Of a stretch of 64,000 bases of DNA, positions 1 to 6,938 are shown one piece after another. Under the pieces are notes generated by a model. It did not search any database. It saw only the letters and a program-made list of their open reading frames with translations, and was not told the DNA's origin. The position numbers and the translations under genes are program-made. Position 1 is the first letter of the stretch. Every line of letters begins with the position of its first letter. Source of the stretch: Hominenteromicrobium mulieris (lineage in GTDB: Bacteria > Bacillota > Clostridia > Oscillospirales > Acutalibacteraceae); the NCBI RefSeq assembly GCF_020687165.1, contig NZ_JAJEQC010000006.1. One strand, given 5' to 3'.

Positions 1-285
1 CAGATTGTCGGCGCGAATCTCGATGGCTCCATGACGGATAAGACCGAAGTGATGCAGGAGGCCATGCGCCGCGCGGGCGGAAAGGAAAACAATACGTTTT
101 TCATGGTCGGCGACCGAAGCTTTGATATGATCGGCGCGAAAAATTGCGGCGTGCCGGGCGTTGGCGTGTACTTCGGCTTTGCGGAACCCGGCGAGCTGGA
201 AGAAGCGGGCGCGGATTACACCGTGGAGACCACAGAAGAACTGAAAATATTGCTGATGAAGCTTGTAACGGAAGCTGAGAATTGA
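1..285 (+). CDS. HAD-family hydrolase, C-terminal part (phosphoglycolate phosphatase-like)
   Basis: The reading frame is open from the first base of the window, so only the last 94 residues are present. They carry the HAD motif IV region, seen as FFMVGDRSFDMIGAK, where the two Asp residues would bind Mg2+. A typical Rossmann-like C-terminal end follows, with G-V-x-x-V-x-x-G-F and a stretch reading GADYTVETTEEL. This ending is usual in Gph/PGP-like phosphatases that dephosphorylate small sugar phosphates. The N-terminal nucleophile motif DxDGT lies outside the window, so the substrate cannot be judged. The gene stops 58 bases before a decayed gene fragment. Confidence 0.75.
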   Translation, partial: QIVGANLDGSMTDKTEVMQEAMRRAGGKENNTFFMVGDRSFDMIGAKNCGVPGVGVYFGFAEPGELEEAGADYTVETTEELKILLMKLVTEAEN

Positions 286-342
286 AATCTGTTGACACTC
301 CGTTCGCTTTTTGATAGAGTGTAGTTAAGAAGAATAAAATGA

Positions 343-626
343 CTTTGCGGGGAAGAAAATTACCGCACGGTGCTCGTTTTGCAGCTGAATAATGTGTCCG
401 TTACGAAAGACGATGAGATCACCGTGGCCGTGAACGACTATCTCCATCCTTTCAGCCCGCAGGATGGCGTGGAGTACACGCGGAAAAAGAAAGTGAGATG
501 CCGGAATATGTCGTCACGGTGACGAGCTCGCCGCAGACGGTGACGGTTCCCGTTTGGGTGGTTATACCGGCGGGTCTGGTGATTGCTTTAATCGTAGTTT
601 TTGTAAGAAAAAAGCGCGCAGCTTGA
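343..626 (+). pseudogene. Decayed C-terminal fragment of a membrane-anchored surface protein
   Basis: No start codon fits this stretch, but two frames read like protein. The first, from about 352, contains YRTVLVLQLNNVSVT and is open until a switch is needed near 481-485, at a run of five A. The second frame (483-626) ends in a hydrophobic segment, VWVVIPAGLVIALIVVFV, followed by RKKRAA and a stop. That is the layout of a C-terminal membrane anchor with a positive-inside tail. One missing base would join the two frames. I read this as the 3' remnant of a larger secreted or anchored protein. The family is not recognisable. Confidence 0.45.
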
Positions 627-640
627 GGGCTGTGCGCTTT
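611..640 (+). terminator. Possible intrinsic terminator after the decayed gene
   Basis: A 12-bp stem (AAAGCGCGCAGC with GCTGTGCGCTTT, one G-U pair) encloses a 6-base loop and overlaps the stop of the decayed frame. The downstream bases are only weakly T-rich, so termination may be inefficient. Confidence 0.4.
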
Positions 641-654
641 AATACTATGTTCCA

Positions 655-848
655 TTTCTAAGAACTCGCGTGGCGAGTTCTTCAAGAAACCCCTTGATAG
701 GGTTTCTTACGGCGGAAACGTTCACTGGAAGTTTCCGCCTATCTTCCTGATTTATGGTAGGCAAAAGGGTTTCGCTTTCTGCGGAAAGCGACCAAAGGCT
801 TTGCCTTTGGAAACCACCACCTTTGAAAAGGTGGACGAAATTTTATTC
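655..848 (-). repeat. Multi-hairpin mosaic repeat, copy A (reads in the gltA direction)
   Basis: Read on the minus strand from just after the gltA stop, this stretch is a string of hairpins. They lie at 834-817 (CCACCTTT/AAAGGTGG), 810-792 (CCAAAGGC/GCCTTTGG), 791-772 (TCGCTTTC/GAAAGCGA), 739-711 (GGCGGAAAC/GTTTCCGCC), 708-684 (AAGAAACCC/GGGTTTCTT) and 682-660 (AAGAACTCGC/GCGAGTTCTT). A linker at 768-740 reads CCTTTTGCCTACC then ATCAGGAA. The same order, linker and loops recur in copy B at 3900-4120 with different stem sequences, and the opening recurs at the window end. It sits about 30 bases after the gltA stop. I know no family name for it. Confidence 0.8.
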
Positions 849-875
849 GTCGCTTCGCTAAGGTTGCCGGAAGCT

Positions 876-2243
876 TTAGGTTTCGCCTTCCATACCCGGA
901 AACGCGCGCTCGGGGTGGATGGCTTTATACGCCGGGCGGATGATTTTACCGGCATTGATGAGCTCTTCGATGCGGTGGGCGCTCCAGCCGGCAATTCTGG
1001 CGCAGGCGAAAATGGGTGTATAGAGCTCCATCGGCAAATCGAGCATGCTGTAAATGAAGCCGCTGTAAAAGTCTACGTTTGCGGAGACGCCTTTGTAGAT
1101 GCGGCGCTTTTCGGCGATGACCTGCGGCGCGAGCCGTGCGACGCGCATGTATAGTCCGTACTCGTCCTCACGGCCTTTTTCTTTGGAAAGGCCCTCTGCA
1201 AAGCGCTCCATGATGCGTGCTCTGGGGTCGGAGACGGAATACACGGCGTGGCCCATGCCGTAGATGAGCCCGGCGTTATCGAACGCTTTTTTATCAAGCA
1301 GGCGGGTGAGGTAATCGCAGATTTCATTCTCGTTCGTCCAGTCTTTGACCTGCTCCTTCATGTCACGAAACATGCGTACGACCTTGATGTTCGCGCCGCC
1401 GTGCTTTGGGCCTTTTAAAGAGCCGAGTGCCGCGGCAATGGCGGAATACGTATCCGTGCCGGAGGACGACACGACATGTGTTGTGAACGTGGAGTTGTTG
1501 CCGCCGCCGTGCTCTGCGTGCAGCATAAGCGCGATGTCGAGCACCTTGGCTTCCAGCGGGGTGAACTGTTTATCGGAACGCAGAATACGCAGAATATTTT
1601 CGGCGGTGGTAAGCTCCGGCTTCGGCTGGTGAATGTAAAGACTTTTGCCGTCGTGATAGTGGCGATACGCCTGATAGCCGTAGACGGAAAGAAGCGGAAA
1701 AATGGCGATGAGCTGAATGCACTGGCGCAGCACGTTCGGGATGGAGATGTCATCCGGGGTGTCGTCATAGGAATACATCGTCAGCACGCTGCGGGCGAGG
1801 GTGTTCATCATGTCGCCGCTCGGCGCTTTCATGATGATGTCGCGCACGAAATTTGTGGGTAATGTGCGGTAGAACGAAAGCTGTTTGATGAACCCGTCAA
1901 GCTGTTCTTTATTCGGCAGTTCGCCGAAAAGAAGCAGGTAGGCGGTCACTTCAAAGCCGAAGCTGTGGTCGCTCGGCATGCTGCGGACAAGATCTTCAAT
2001 GCTGTAACCGCGGTAGAAAAGCTGCCCTTCGCAGGGGATTTTCACGCCGTTTTCCATGCGGCTGGAGCGGATCTCCGAAATATCGGTAAGGCCGGTCAGA
2101 ACGCCGTTGCCGTTAATGTCGCGCAGGCCGCGCTTTACGTCGTATTTTGCATAGAGCTCCGGGTCAATCTTACCGTTTTTCACGCAAAGATTGGCGAGGG
2201 CTTCCATTTCGGGGGTGATTTCTGAGTATACGGATCTTGCCAT
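876..2243 (-). CDS. gltA: Citrate synthase (citrate/2-methylcitrate synthase family)
   Basis: Condenses oxaloacetate and acetyl-CoA to citrate, the entry to the TCA branch that makes 2-oxoglutarate for glutamate and arginine synthesis. The 455-residue product has both signature histidines, one in AEHGGGN (His245) and one in GPKHGGAN about 45 residues later. A later NVDFYSGFIYSML segment holds the catalytic Asp. I start it at the ATG at 2243 because AAAGGA lies 8 bases upstream. The frame is open to 2303, but those extra starts lack a good ribosome site. It is transcribed alone, away from spoIIP, and its 3' end runs straight into repeat copy A. Methylcitrate synthase activity cannot be excluded from sequence. 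Confidence 0.93.
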   Translation of the reverse strand: MARSVYSEITPEMEALANLCVKNGKIDPELYAKYDVKRGLRDINGNGVLTGLTDISEIRSSRMENGVKIPCEGQLFYRGYSIEDLVRSMPSDHSFGFEVTAYLLLFGELPNKEQLDGFIKQLSFYRTLPTNFVRDIIMKAPSGDMMNTLARSVLTMYSYDDTPDDISIPNVLRQCIQLIAIFPLLSVYGYQAYRHYHDGKSLYIHQPKPELTTAENILRILRSDKQFTPLEAKVLDIALMLHAEHGGGNNSTFTTHVVSSSGTDTYSAIAAALGSLKGPKHGGANIKVVRMFRDMKEQVKDWTNENEICDYLTRLLDKKAFDNAGLIYGMGHAVYSVSDPRARIMERFAEGLSKEKGREDEYGLYMRVARLAPQVIAEKRRIYKGVSANVDFYSGFIYSMLDLPMELYTPIFACARIAGWSAHRIEELINAGKIIRPAYKAIHPERAFPGMEGET

Positions 2244-2323
2244 GCAGTCCATCCTTTCTTCGTTTCCCGTTTGGGGTTCTGCGAGTTTTTTAAAATCGTT
2301 CAAAACTAAGAATGATATATTTT

Positions 2324-2351
2324 ATTATAGCATATTGGTGCTGTGTGAAAA
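2324..2351 (-). promoter_or_regulatory. Promoter of gltA (extended -10)
   Basis: On the minus strand the sequence TGCTATAAT gives a perfect -10 (2329-2324) with a TG extension. A weak -35, TTTTCA, lies 16 bases upstream at 2351-2346. It is about 80 bases from the chosen gltA start. Confidence 0.55.
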
Positions 2352-2393
2352 TGTCGAATTTGTGAATTTTCCGCGTCCGAACCGTGTACATGT

Positions 2394-2423
2394 GCATAAT
2401 TTTGTATGCCGTATCATAAGCAT
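2394..2423 (+). promoter_or_regulatory. Candidate sigma-E promoter of spoIIP
   Basis: GCATAAT, a 14-base spacer and CATAAGCAT resemble the Bacillus sigma-E consensus (a KMATATT-like -35, 14 bases, then a CATACAMT-like -10). The -10 end lies 37 bases before the spoIIP ATG. In Bacillus subtilis spoIIP belongs to the mother-cell sigma-E regulon, so the match is biologically plausible. It rests on inspection only. Confidence 0.5.
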
Positions 2424-2460
2424 GATAAGACGGATATGCCACACAAATGGAGGCAGTGCG

Positions 2461-3573
2461 ATGCGAAAGAAACGGATCGGAAAAATCGGATACAGAATTT
2501 GCGCGGTGCTGGCGGCGGCCGTGTCACTTTGGTGCATGGGGGATAATTTATGGCCGGTTGTAAAGGAAAACGGCGCGGCGTGGGCGCTTAGGGCGGCGGG
2601 CTTACAGGCGGCAACAAGCCAAGAAGTGCCGCAAGCGGAAGCATCGCCTGCGCCCCAAAAGGAGGCCGTAAAAGAAACGGAGCCGGAAGCAACATCGCTC
2701 CCCACGGCGACACCTGTGCCCGTACAGGAGGAAACAGACACGGAGCTGCCCGTACTGCCGGCGCCGACACCTGACCCCGAGCGTGAAACGGCAGCGGTCG
2801 CCGCGACCTTTATGGGCGGAGGAGAAGAGATAAACGGCTTTTTTGTGAAGGATACTTCGGACTCGGGGCTTGATTTATCGGAAGAAATTTTAATTGACCC
2901 CGATGTGCACGTGAAGCGCGACGGCTCGCCGGTGGTGCTGTTTTACTCCACGCATACGTCAGAAGCGTACTTGCAGTATGAATCGGACTGGTATTACCGC
3001 GACGAGAGCTTTCGCACGGAGGAAGAAGAAAAAAGCGTTGTGGCGGTGGCAAAAAGGGCGAAAGACGTGATAGAAGCAGGCGGGTTCGGCGTGATCCACG
3101 ACACGACAAGGTTTGACGAGACGTATTCCGGCAGCTACCAGCGCTCAATGGATGCGATGCAGGAAAATTTGCTGAAATACCCCACGATACAGATCACCGT
3201 GGATGTGCACAGAGACGCGTTCGGTGAGGAGGACGACGGCACACGGTATAAGCCCGTGGCGGAGGTAAACGGGGAGAATGCCGCACAGATCATGATCATG
3301 GCGGGGTGTGACCTTTCGGAAGACCCGCTGTTCCCGGATTGGCGGGAAAACCTGCATTTGGCCTTGCGCTTGCAGCAAAAAGGCGATTTATTATATCCGG
3401 GGCTGTTTCGACCGCTGTTTTTCGCGCAGAGAAACTACAATATGCACGCCACGCACGGCTCGCTTTTGGTGGAGGTCGGCACGGAGGTGAATACGCAAAG
3501 GGAGGCGGACTACGCCGGGGAGCTGCTGGGCGAGACGATTCTGGCGGTTTTAAACGACATAGCGGAGGAATAG
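2461..3573 (+). CDS. spoIIP: Stage II sporulation protein P (cell-wall amidase/endopeptidase)
   Basis: Peptidoglycan hydrolase of the SpoIID-SpoIIM-SpoIIP engulfment machine, which thins septal wall so the mother-cell membrane can move around the forespore. The 370-residue product has an N-terminal membrane anchor (about residues 8-28), a Pro/Glu/Thr-rich linker to about residue 115, then the SpoIIP catalytic domain. That domain contains YSTHTSEAY (His165), VDVHRDA (His250) and HGSLLVEVGTEVN near the end. These are the zinc-binding and catalytic positions known for the family. The start at 2461 has GGAGG 8 bases upstream. A sigma-E-like promoter precedes it. The gene shows that the organism comes from a sporulating lineage. 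Confidence 0.93.
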   Translation: MRKKRIGKIGYRICAVLAAAVSLWCMGDNLWPVVKENGAAWALRAAGLQAATSQEVPQAEASPAPQKEAVKETEPEATSLPTATPVPVQEETDTELPVLPAPTPDPERETAAVAATFMGGGEEINGFFVKDTSDSGLDLSEEILIDPDVHVKRDGSPVVLFYSTHTSEAYLQYESDWYYRDESFRTEEEEKSVVAVAKRAKDVIEAGGFGVIHDTTRFDETYSGSYQRSMDAMQENLLKYPTIQITVDVHRDAFGEEDDGTRYKPVAEVNGENAAQIMIMAGCDLSEDPLFPDWRENLHLALRLQQKGDLLYPGLFRPLFFAQRNYNMHATHGSLLVEVGTEVNTQREADYAGELLGETILAVLNDIAEE

Positions 3574-3614
3574 CGGAAAACGGACGGGGCATACTGCATG
3601 CGGAGGTGTTTTGC

Positions 3615-3905
3615 ATGCGCAAATGTGTGTGTTCCCGCGCGTTTTTGATGTCGTTTTTCTGCACCGTGCTGGTGCTGCTGTTTGTGTTCGGTATGCTGAT
3701 GGTGGACGCCGAGGGAAGACGGTTGAGCTTTAATGACAACGCCCCGCCGGCGGAAATGCTGTATCAGGCGGACGGTAAGGCGTTTTTGAAAATCAACGCG
3801 TTTGAGCTGGACGCGAGAATCCCCGTGACCGGGGCAGTGAAGGTGTGGCGGTTCTTTGAAAAGTTCTTTTGTTTGCCGCAGAGTTCTAACGGCGAGCATG
3901 GTTAA
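3615..3905 (+). CDS. Small single-pass membrane protein, unknown function
   Basis: I do not recognise this 96-residue product. Residues 1-8 are basic and Cys-containing, residues 9-30 form one strongly hydrophobic membrane segment (FLMSFFCTVLVLLFVFGMLMV), and the rest is a polar external tail. GGAGG lies 8 bases before the ATG. It begins 41 bases after spoIIP in the same direction, so it may share the spoIIP transcript. The last residues (FFEKFFCLPQSSNGEHG) look unlike the preceding segment, and the stop lies only about 10 bases before repeat copy B. The C-terminus may therefore have been changed when the repeat arrived. Coding is likely but not certain. Confidence 0.5.
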   Translation: MRKCVCSRAFLMSFFCTVLVLLFVFGMLMVDAEGRRLSFNDNAPPAEMLYQADGKAFLKINAFELDARIPVTGAVKVWRFFEKFFCLPQSSNGEHG

Positions 3906-4120
3906 AAGTCTTTAGTCAAGTTTTCTTCGAGAAAACTTGAAAGCGAACATAAGCGTTCGCTTGGATTCATCAAGGCAGAGCCTTGAGTCGCCATTCGCAA
4001 ATGGCGAAATCCTTTTGCCTACCCAAAGATCAGGAAAATAGAAAAATCGTCCGGTGGACGATTTTTCGTAAGAAACCCTATCAAGGGGTTCCTTAAAAGG
4101 CGGCATTGCCGCCTTTAGAA
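3900..4120 (+). repeat. Multi-hairpin mosaic repeat, copy B
   Basis: Eight units follow one another. Hairpins lie at 3916-3940 (TCAAGTTTTC arm), 3941-3962 (AAGCGAAC/GTTCGCTT), 3970-3986 (TCAAGGCAGAGCCTTGA) and 3988-4007 (TCGCCAT/ATGGCGA). A linker at 4008-4040 contains CCTTTTGCCTACC and ATCAGGAA. More hairpins follow at 4041-4067 (GAAAAATCGTCC/GGACGATTTTTC), 4070-4094 (AAGAAACCC arm, shared with copy A) and 4095-4117 (AAAGGCGGCA/TGCCGCCTTT). Against copy A the loops GGCAnAGCC, CGCA and TCCRGTGRA are kept while the flanking stems change on both sides. It lies directly after the small membrane-protein gene and before the htpG promoter. Together they fill the 378-base gap. Confidence 0.8.
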
Positions 4121-4177
4121 AAAATAATCCATGCGAAATTTAAATTTAAACCGTTCTTTTTTTTAACCAAATTAAAA

Positions 4178-4212
4178 TTGTTCGTGATTTTTTAACAAAT
4201 ATATAGTATAGT
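4178..4212 (+). promoter_or_regulatory. Promoter of the htpG operon
   Basis: TTGTTC (4178-4183) and TATAGT (4202-4207) are separated by 18 bases in an AT-rich stretch. A second overlapping TATAGT starts at 4207. No CIRCE-type heat-shock operator is visible around it. Confidence 0.55.
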
Positions 4213-4283
4213 TGTTAGAAAGAGAATGCGGGCGGATGAATGCGCGATTTTGATGCCCAAAATGAAAAAGAGGTAGAATTTGC

Positions 4284-6164
4284 ATGGCAAAAAAACAGTT
4301 TAAAGCGGAGTCTAAAAGACTTCTTGATCTCATGATCAATTCTATTTATACCCATAAGGAGATTTTTCTGCGCGAGCTGATCTCCAACGCGAGCGACGCG
4401 ATCGATAAGCTTTACTATAAATCCCTGGCGGACGGCGCTACGGGACTCAATCGTGACGACTTCCAGATCTTCCTTGCGGCGGATAAGGACAGCCGCACGC
4501 TGCGTATCCGCGATAACGGCATCGGCATGACGCAGGAGGAGCTTGACCAGAACCTCGGCGTCATCGCAAAGAGCGGCTCGCTGAAATTCAAGTCTGAAAA
4601 CGAAAAGAACGAGGATATCGACATCATCGGTCAGTTCGGTGTGGGCTTCTATTCTGCGTTTATGGTCAGCGACCACGTGCGCGTGGAATCCAAGGCGTAC
4701 GGCGCAGAGCAGGCGTATTGCTGGGAGTCCGACGGCGCGGACGGCTATACCATCCGCGAGTGCGAAAAGGCCGACCACGGCACCGAGATCATTTTGCATA
4801 TCAAAGAGGACACCGAGGAAGAAAAGTACAGCGAGTTCCTCGATACATACCGCATTCGTTCGCTCGTGAAGAAGTATTCCGATTATATCCGCTACCCCAT
4901 CCGCATGGAGGTCGAAAAGACCCGTGCGAAGGAGGGTGCGGAGAACGAATATGAGCACTACTTTGAGGTGGAGACCCTCAACAGCATGGTGCCGCTGTGG
5001 AAGAAGAATAAAAACGAGATCACGGCAGAAGAATACAACAGCTTCTATAAGGAGAAGTTCTACGATTGGCAGGACCCGCTGAAGGTTATCCATACCTCCG
5101 CAGAGGGTACGGCGACGTATAACGCACTGCTGTTTATCCCTGCAAAAGCGCCGATGGATTATTATTCGAGAGACTACGAAAAGGGTTTGCAGCTGTATGC
5201 TTCCGGCGTACTCATTATGGAAAAGTGCGCAGACCTGCTGCCGGATTACTTCGGCTTTGTGAAGGGCCTTGTCGATTCGCAGGATCTGTCGCTGAATATC
5301 TCCCGTGAAATGTTGCAGCACGACCGTCAGTTAAAACTTATCGCGACGCGCATTGAGAAGAAGATTGCGTCGGAGCTTAAATCCATGCTGGAGCACGACA
5401 GAGAGAACTACGAGAAGTTCTTTGAGAGCTTCGGCCTCAGACTCAAATTCGGCATGTACGAGAACTACGGCATCAACAAGGATAAGCTCAAGGATCTTGT
5501 GCTGTTCCGCTCCTCCACGGGCAAGATGCGCACGCTGAAAGAGTACGTTCAGGACATGAAGGAAGACCAGACCTGCATTTACTACGCGGCGGGCGAGACC
5601 CCGGAGCGCATTGCGCATCTGCCGCAGACCGAAGCCGTGCTTGACCGCGGCTACGAGGTGCTGTACCTTACGGACGATGTGGACGAGTTCGCGCTGATGG
5701 TGTTGCAGGAGTACGAAGGCAAGAGCTTCAAGAACGTTGCGGCGGAAGACGCACGCGTGCAGACCGAAGAAGAAAAGCAGGCTGCCGAAAAGCAGGCGGA
5801 GGAAAACAAGGCTCTGCTTGAGAAGATGAAGACGATTCTCGGCGAGCGCGTAAAGGACGTGCGCGTTTCGACGACACTTAAAAATCACCCCGTGTGCATC
5901 ACGACGGACGGCGCGATCTCCATGGAGATGGAGAAGGTGTTAAATTCCATGCCGGGTGCGGAGCAGAAAGTGAAGGCCGAGCAGATATTTGAGCTCAACA
6001 CCGAGCACCCGGTGTTTGAGGTGCTGCGCCGCTTTGAAAATGACGAAGACAAGCTGAAAAAGTACACCGAAGTGCTGTACGATCAGGCGCTGCTTATTGA
6101 GGGACGCTCCATTGAAGACCCGGTCGCTTACGCAAATAACGTCGCAGAGCTGCTTGCACAGTAA
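4284..6164 (+). CDS. htpG: Molecular chaperone HtpG (Hsp90)
   Basis: Cytosolic ATP-dependent chaperone that remodels client proteins as a dimer. The 626-residue length is normal for bacterial Hsp90. The N-terminal GHKL ATPase domain shows ELISNASDAIDK (Mg/ATP Asn and the catalytic Glu helix), DNGIGM and GQFGVGFYSAF (the nucleotide-binding lid). A middle domain with NISREMLQ follows, and a C-terminal dimerisation domain from about residue 500. There is no eukaryotic-type MEEVD tail, as expected. The ATG has an AGAGG site upstream. The next gene starts 27 bases after the stop, so htpG probably leads an operon ending with tadA. Confidence 0.97.
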   Translation: MAKKQFKAESKRLLDLMINSIYTHKEIFLRELISNASDAIDKLYYKSLADGATGLNRDDFQIFLAADKDSRTLRIRDNGIGMTQEELDQNLGVIAKSGSLKFKSENEKNEDIDIIGQFGVGFYSAFMVSDHVRVESKAYGAEQAYCWESDGADGYTIRECEKADHGTEIILHIKEDTEEEKYSEFLDTYRIRSLVKKYSDYIRYPIRMEVEKTRAKEGAENEYEHYFEVETLNSMVPLWKKNKNEITAEEYNSFYKEKFYDWQDPLKVIHTSAEGTATYNALLFIPAKAPMDYYSRDYEKGLQLYASGVLIMEKCADLLPDYFGFVKGLVDSQDLSLNISREMLQHDRQLKLIATRIEKKIASELKSMLEHDRENYEKFFESFGLRLKFGMYENYGINKDKLKDLVLFRSSTGKMRTLKEYVQDMKEDQTCIYYAAGETPERIAHLPQTEAVLDRGYEVLYLTDDVDEFALMVLQEYEGKSFKNVAAEDARVQTEEEKQAAEKQAEENKALLEKMKTILGERVKDVRVSTTLKNHPVCITTDGAISMEMEKVLNSMPGAEQKVKAEQIFELNTEHPVFEVLRRFENDEDKLKKYTEVLYDQALLIEGRSIEDPVAYANNVAELLAQ

Positions 6165-6191
6165 AAAATATCCCCATTAGGAGGACGGGCT

Positions 6192-6938
6192 ATGAAGCCG
6201 AAAAGAAAACGGGACTTTACCGGCATGTTCATCATGGCGGTGCTGCTGAGCTTTATCCTGCCGCTTGGCTACCTTGTAGTACGTATTGTGTCGCACGACG
6301 GCGGGACGGAGGAAGTGCGCAGCCGCGAAGATTATGTGCTGATGCTTTTGCAGTGCCTTTTGGGCATTGCCGCCATTGTGCTGCCGCTGCGGCTCATTCG
6401 GCAGAAAACGCTGCAGATTCCGCGCGTGATGCTGGTTTTGTACATTGCGTTTTTGTACTGCGCGATCTTCCTCGGCGAGGTGCGAAGCTTTTACTACGCC
6501 GTACCGCACTGGGACACAATTCTGCACACGATGAGCGGCGCAATGCTGGGTGCGCTTGGCTTTTCCATGATTGCGATTTTCAATAATGCGGAGCGCATAC
6601 CGTTGAATCTTTCGCCGGTGTTCATCGCTGTGTTTGCGTTTTGCTTTGCGCTTGCGCTGGGCGCGGTGTGGGAAATTTATGAATTCACGATGGATTCCGT
6701 TTTCGGCACCAACATGCAGAAATATATGCTGGATAACGGCACGGCGCTTATTGGGCAGGCAGCCTTGCAGGACACGATGAAGGACATCATCGTGGACGCC
6801 ATCGGCGCACTGGTGATGAGCACCATCGGCTACATTTCCCTCAAGTACAAAAAGGACTGGGTGGAAAAGCTGACGATCCGTTTTCACGTGAAAAAGCCCG
6901 AAAAAAACGGGAAAACCAAAAAGGGAAAGGATGAATGA
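6192..6938 (+). CDS. Membrane protein of the YjdF/DUF2238 type
   Basis: A 248-residue polytopic membrane protein with about six hydrophobic segments between residues 10 and 215 and a Lys-rich cytoplasmic tail. Conserved-looking polar motifs sit at membrane edges: PHWDTILHTMSG, GAVWEIYEFTMD and LQDTMKDIIVDAIGA. The pattern of Trp-Asp, His and Asp-rich ends matches the DUF2238/YjdF group, whose function is not known to me. An AGGAGG-like site (TAGGAGGACG) lies before the ATG. It overlaps the next gene by four bases (ATGA), which implies coupled translation. Confidence 0.7.
   Translation: MKPKRKRDFTGMFIMAVLLSFILPLGYLVVRIVSHDGGTEEVRSREDYVLMLLQCLLGIAAIVLPLRLIRQKTLQIPRVMLVLYIAFLYCAIFLGEVRSFYYAVPHWDTILHTMSGAMLGALGFSMIAIFNNAERIPLNLSPVFIAVFAFCFALALGAVWEIYEFTMDSVFGTNMQKYMLDNGTALIGQAALQDTMKDIIVDAIGALVMSTIGYISLKYKKDWVEKLTIRFHVKKPEKNGKTKKGKDE

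Noticed and set aside
660..848. Copy A of the hairpin string as a CRISPR array or tandem repeat.
   Set aside because: The units differ from one another and there is no constant repeat with spacers. It is a chain of unlike hairpins, kept in order in copy B.
2244..2303. A longer citrate synthase starting at 2303.
   Set aside because: The extra 20 residues lack a ribosome site, while the ATG at 2243 has AAAGGA 8 bases upstream and gives the usual N-terminus.
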